Part shown: piece by piece, positions 59,465 to 64,000 of the stretch
Position numbering within the stretch: the stretch's first letter is position 1
How the letters are laid out: every line of letters begins with the position of its first letter
Assembly (NCBI GenBank): GCA_947846985.1
Contig: CANTUZ010000006.1
Span: 45,987,707 to 46,051,706 of the forward strand
Direction of reading: 5' to 3'
DNA: 64,000 bases
Source of the DNA: Fratercula arctica
Taxonomy: Eukaryota > Chordata > Aves > Charadriiformes > Alcidae
The notes under the pieces: model-generated
Database searches by the model: none
What the model saw: only the letters and a program-made list of their open reading frames with translations
Told to the model about the DNA's origin: nothing
Program-made: the position numbers and the translations under genes

Positions 59465-62120
59465 GAAAATAACGTTTGAGTGCTAATGATAATGTGAATA
59501 CTCTTACGATTAAGGGTCTGGATATTTGAGCCTTTTAACTGCATGTTATTTGCATAGAATGGAAGTGCTCCCAGACAGGGATCTGTGTGTATTTTGGTTC
59601 TGTGTTTTGTTTATACTACAGATCAATCCGAACCACTAAGTGAAATGCAAACAATATAACGCTCAGTCTGCCCCATGCACGTGGATGTGTTCTGTAGTGT
59701 GAGCAGCTATGTATAAAAGACATGGGGCTGTGCCTGCTGTAAGGTGGGAATGGGAAAAAAAAATTCTAACTCCTCAGGGAGCACCATGCAAATATAAGGA
59801 GAACAGTCTGGACACAAGAGCCTGGTGGTTTTTTTCCACGTGATAGAGTGTTGAGGAATCCTGTGTCCTAACTGAAAAATTCTGTGAGGGAAGTGGGCTT
59901 CCCCGTTTTACTGTTTCAAAAGATAGCAGTTGCATTCCATATTTTATGAGTTAGAGGAAAATGCTGAACTTGGGAACGCTGACTACAGACATTGTTTTTT
60001 CTGATACATAGAATAATTCCCACTGAGTGCATTTTCCTGGTGCATTTCCCATTGGACTGTCCAGACTGGAGGCCATGGCAGATGGAGGAGTAAATAGGTC
60101 AGTGAATTTTGAATTGTTCCATCCCCTGCTTTTTCCAGTCTTGTCAGACTTGTCTATTTTTTCACAGTCTTTTGGTTTTACAGCACCTGAATAAAAGCCA
60201 GGGTCTGATATCCTACAGCTGTAAAACTGTCTAGCCTTCCAGAAAGAGAAATTTCATCTTCATAATTGTTTCCATTATCATTGCACTGTAAGATAAGGTA
60301 GTGAGTGACTGATGAACTAGTGTAAATTTCATTGATGTTTGTATCTGTGATATCTGCAATTTTTTAAGGACCCAAAATGGAGACTTTTAAGCAGAATTTG
60401 GAAAGAACTGTTTACTTTGTAAAGTTAATTTGAGGAGAGAAAACAAGCACTCAGGAATTTATGTATGAAATCTGAAGAAACGTAGAGAAAGAACTTTAAA
60501 TGAGATTAAAATGAACTCAGGACTTCAACAGCCATATTCACATTCATTTTCATCTTCATGGGACTGCCATCTCTGTTAGTGATATTATCATGGTCTGCCA
60601 GACTCAGAAGCTGTTTTTCCAGTCAGTTACAGGGTTATCACTGGATTATAATTTTATTTTAATTTTAATTATTTACTTCTAGTTTTTGTGCTGCTCTCAT
60701 ACACCAGGAAAATGTGTGCAGGCTTCTCTCACAAAGCATGACTATCTGTCCTAATTGTTAGTCTTGGAAGTGCTTTACCGTTACATTACAAAATAAAATT
60801 AGTTCCAGTGCAAAGGAATTTTACAGATTTGTTTGGAAACAGAGTATAAAGGAATGGAGAAAATATCTGAATTGGAGAAAGGCCTGTCAGAAAAATCTGA
60901 AGCTCTTCTCCTGAAAGATTGGTAACACTTTGTGTTTCACGTGTCACTGTTGAACTCGGTAGGAGTGGTTGCACGTAAAGACATACGTACTTGTTTGCAG
61001 TGTGTAGGCCTCAATTTGTACAAGGTTATTTAGGAACTCACTGAGCTCTTGCTAAAGAAAGGAAGTCCTTGATTTAAGTGAAAACCTGATTCATTTGTTG
61101 TGTTTCAGAAAATTCTGCAGTTACCTCGATTTTTCCCCCTAGTCTTTAGGACTTCATTGCGTGGGGGTGTTTTTGGTTGGGTGGTGGTTTTTTTTTTTTT
61201 GGTTGGTGTTTATTTTTTGTGCAAGTATTTGTCTTACTGGTAGCTCAACTGCCTGGAAGAATTTGAGTGGAATGTGAGCTGCTGGAGGATTAACATGGTC
61301 CTGGTGTTCAGATGGCTCAATGCACATGACTGGACACCTTAACAGACCGGTCCCCAGGTTTGCAAACCTTTTATCCATTTCACTGATATGATTACAACTC
61401 TTCACTGTGTATTAAATCGTTCATCCCTGTGCACTGTGAATATTTTATGTCTGAGATATCCAAAATTACTTCAGTCCTATTGGTGAGGAATTACTTTTGA
61501 CTGCTTCCTGTTGAGACAACTATTATTTTTTTGTTTGCTACCAAAACCTCATTGAGCCACATTTTGCCTGATTCAGTTTCTGTTTGAGTTCCTTTCAGAG
61601 GGTTTTGTGTAGGACTCTCTCCCCCTCCTCCCATTTACCAGGAGATAAATGCCGGCTGGCGCTCTCAGTCATTGCCACATCAATTCTCCTCGCAGCTTTC
61701 CCTGTTTGTCCAGCTTGTTAGTCTGTCTGGGATAGCGGGTATTCTCGCAGAGATTAGGTTTATTATGCATGCACATATAAGTGAGGATGACAAAGTGAAG
61801 AACCACTGAGAACTTGTGTGAAGATGGTCCTGAAAGAAGTAATTAATGGTTATACCAGTAAGGTTCTTGAACTAGCTGTAGAAATGACATTGGAAATTCA
61901 TCTTTTTGTCTGTGAAAAAGCGCAGCTTGTCTGTCTTTTGGCTTGGATCCGTGCAGCACTCACTATAAGGGCAGGAAAAAAGATCTCAGGAGCTGTTTGT
62001 TTTTGCAGTTGTTAAAACCAAGGAGCTCAGTGTTTGGAAATGCTGCAAAAAGGGAGAGAAGACCTGGAGCAAGGCAAGGGAAATTCATATGAAGGGCGGA
62101 GAGAGGAATCTCAGGTAGTC

Positions 62121-62135
62121 GGTGCCACCTAGTGG
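62121..62135 (-). promoter_or_regulatory. CTCF-type core motif
   Basis: The minus strand reads CCACTAGGTGGCACC, a full match to the CTCF core as I know it (CCASYAGRKGGCRSY). It lies about 7.4 kb upstream of the GOLIM4 start codon and points toward the gene. It could be a boundary or loop anchor; binding is inferred. Confidence 0.6.
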
Positions 62136-64000
62136 GAGCTCTCCAGAAGACTGAGTAGAAACCAGGCTGCTGCTTTACACTCTGAAGAAGTTTCATAGAG
62201 GTCAGGCCATGAAATAAAGTAATCATTGATGAGGGTGTGGGTGCTCGGCAGCATCAATAAGCAAGGCAGGGAGTGCGTGACGTGAAGGCAACTGATGGTG
62301 GACCATGTGTGGGTGAAAAAAGTAAAGTTAATTACATCTCTGATACAGCTCTGTTACAAGGGGACTCCTGTCTTTTAGAGTTAGCTAATAAAAAGCCTCC
62401 TAACAACACTGCTCAGTCAGTGTAGAGGAGCTCTTTGCCTGTGACGTGATACAAACTAACTGAAGTATTGCTCTGAAAGGTTAGGGAGAGACATGAGACA
62501 GTGTGTACATGCGTGATTTATTAATCATACCTGAATTGTAAGTGCTTTGAGGCAATGGAGCTCATAAAGTTTTACAAGCATTTACACAGCACATTTACAC
62601 TGTGAATAAAGAAGTGCTATGGCTGCTATTAAGAGCCTTTGTATGGAATACTGCATAATAAATAATTAGCCTTGAGAGTAAAACCTTCTCATCTGTGTTA
62701 TCAGACATTCTTGTGTTCTGGCCATGATGATGAACAGCCTCTAAGAGGCATGAAGTCCAGCTCAGTGCATGACTCTTGCATTTGATTTCTTTTTATTTTA
62801 TTTGGTTTGCTTAGGAAATGATGCTGTAGTCAGCCAAGAGTGTTGTGTTTGTGTGTTGTTCTCTTTAAAGCCTTGCAAATCATTGCCTGATTCAAGCAGA
62901 CATATCAGAGGGCAGCAATCTCAGATATTACATTCCTGAAAGTTTCATGCACATTGGTGGCTGGGTAGAGGAGAGCGAGCCATGAGGGAAAGGCTGAAAT
63001 GCGGTATCAATGAACATCTAATAACATGGAAAAATACTTCATAAATATTGGAAGCACAGGAAAAGCTACTGTTACTTTTCATAGTAAACTATAAAACACA
63101 GGACTTTCAAAGATAAGCTTCTGGTGGAACTATTTGTTCAGGCAAAAGTAACAGAAAATGGTAGTAAAATGGGAATGTAAGCAGGATTAGGGTATTAAGC
63201 AGCATCTGTGGTTTTATTCCTGATTACACTCTCTGAAGTGGAATCACATTGCTAGAGTACAGTCATCACCATACCCCAGCACACTGCCTGGTACCATGCC
63301 ACCGTTTAATGCTACAAAAGTCCTTAGCTGGAATACATTTATATCCTGGCAGAAACCCAAAGACGGTGTTTGTCTTACCCTGATTTCTCTTGCTGTTTCA
63401 TAGCATAATATCCTAGTATACCGTGAACATATTCTTGCTATTTTCCACTCATTCTATTATAAACGTGAGATAACCTTGTCCCCAGGTGGGGGTTCAGAAC
63501 TACAATAGGTGACTGCCAGCAGACTGAGGAACTGATGGTCCCTCAAGAAGGCGCCCTGTGAATTAAAGACTGTGGCGACCCACATAGTCCTAGGAAGAAC
63601 AAACGGGAATGGACTGAACTCCCTATCTCTGTGCTGCCCTGGGGACTCCTTTGCCTCTCTTGTCCAGGCTCAAAGGAACTCTCCCTCCCCACCTATTCAA
63701 CCCTTGATCTGAAAAGAGGAGGTTTTGATTCCTGGGGCAGTTAGCCTTGCATCTGTGGGAATCAAAGTTGTATTTACTATAAGTTAGGCCAATCCTTGAG
63801 AAGGAGTGGGGGAGAGAGAAGAAATACCGGCAACCCAGTGGCCCAGATCCTTGCTGACAGTCCACGCGTTTCAGCAAATATCCCAAATCCCCAAAGTATC
63901 AGGTACACTTGGGAACCTGATTCTCTGTTGTTTCTCTTTGGATATTTTGTGCTTTTTGGAGTCTCACTTGTGCTGACCTGCTGCAGGGCTAGGACATGAG

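Larger units (their letters stand above)
55641..64000. other. Upstream intergenic DNA, no gene seen
   Basis: AT-rich after the CpG island. It holds a poly-A run, a T-rich repeat and the CTCF-type motif. A 94-codon minus-strand frame at 57162-57446 has no recognisable domain. In mammals EGFEM1 lies on this side, but I find no signal peptide, EMI or EGF exon here. Confidence 0.6.

Noticed and set aside
63573..63595. GCGACCCA word resembling the seed end of miR-551b, which lies near GOLIM4 in mammals
   Set aside because: Similarity stops after about eight bases and there is no matching 5' arm to form the hairpin.

Overview
The window is vertebrate nuclear DNA, almost certainly from a bird. The evidence is several 3'-truncated CR1 LINE copies of the avian type, spliced genes with GT-AG introns, a CpG-island promoter, and a compact gene whose protein is close to mammalian GOLIM4 as I remember it. 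There are no operons, CRISPR arrays, tRNA or rRNA genes, and no prokaryotic features. I found no previously undescribed system; the content is one complete single-copy gene with its control regions, set in ordinary avian intergenic DNA.

The one gene I can identify is GOLIM4 (Golgi integral membrane protein 4, GPP130/GOLPH4) on the minus strand. I could place all 16 coding exons between 54694 (start codon) and 22325 (end of stop codon). Every junction has GT-AG ends and the reading frame carries through, giving 2094 nt, or 697 residues plus stop; the human protein is about 696 residues. It is a type II Golgi membrane protein with a short cytoplasmic tail, one transmembrane segment at about residues 13-33, a lumenal coiled-coil stem to about residue 240, and a long acidic Glu/Gln-rich tail ending in a polyglutamate run.

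Layout. 1-20550: intergenic, with CR1 fragments near 6.6, 12.5, 15.0 and 18.4 kb, short homopolymer runs, a small direct-repeat cluster near 20.0 kb and one exon-like segment of unknown meaning at 20257-20348. 20550-22324: probable GOLIM4 3' UTR, with an AATAAA signal and two Pumilio-type motifs. 22325-39425: exons 16 to 2. 39426-54507: the 15 kb first intron, containing a CR1 copy, a 23-base poly-G run and a 24-base poly-T run. 54508-54694: coding part of exon 1. About 54690-55640: CpG island with the GOLIM4 5' UTR (two small upstream ORFs) and two inverted CCAAT boxes. 55640-64000: upstream intergenic DNA with no exon I can support and one strong CTCF-type motif at 62121-62135.

In mammals GOLIM4 lies between SERPINI1/PDCD10 and EGFEM1. 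I see no exon of those neighbours, so the window seems to hold GOLIM4 and part of the intergenic DNA on each side. Exon positions come from reading splice signals and frame by eye and from remembered similarity to the mammalian protein. No alignment or database search was run.
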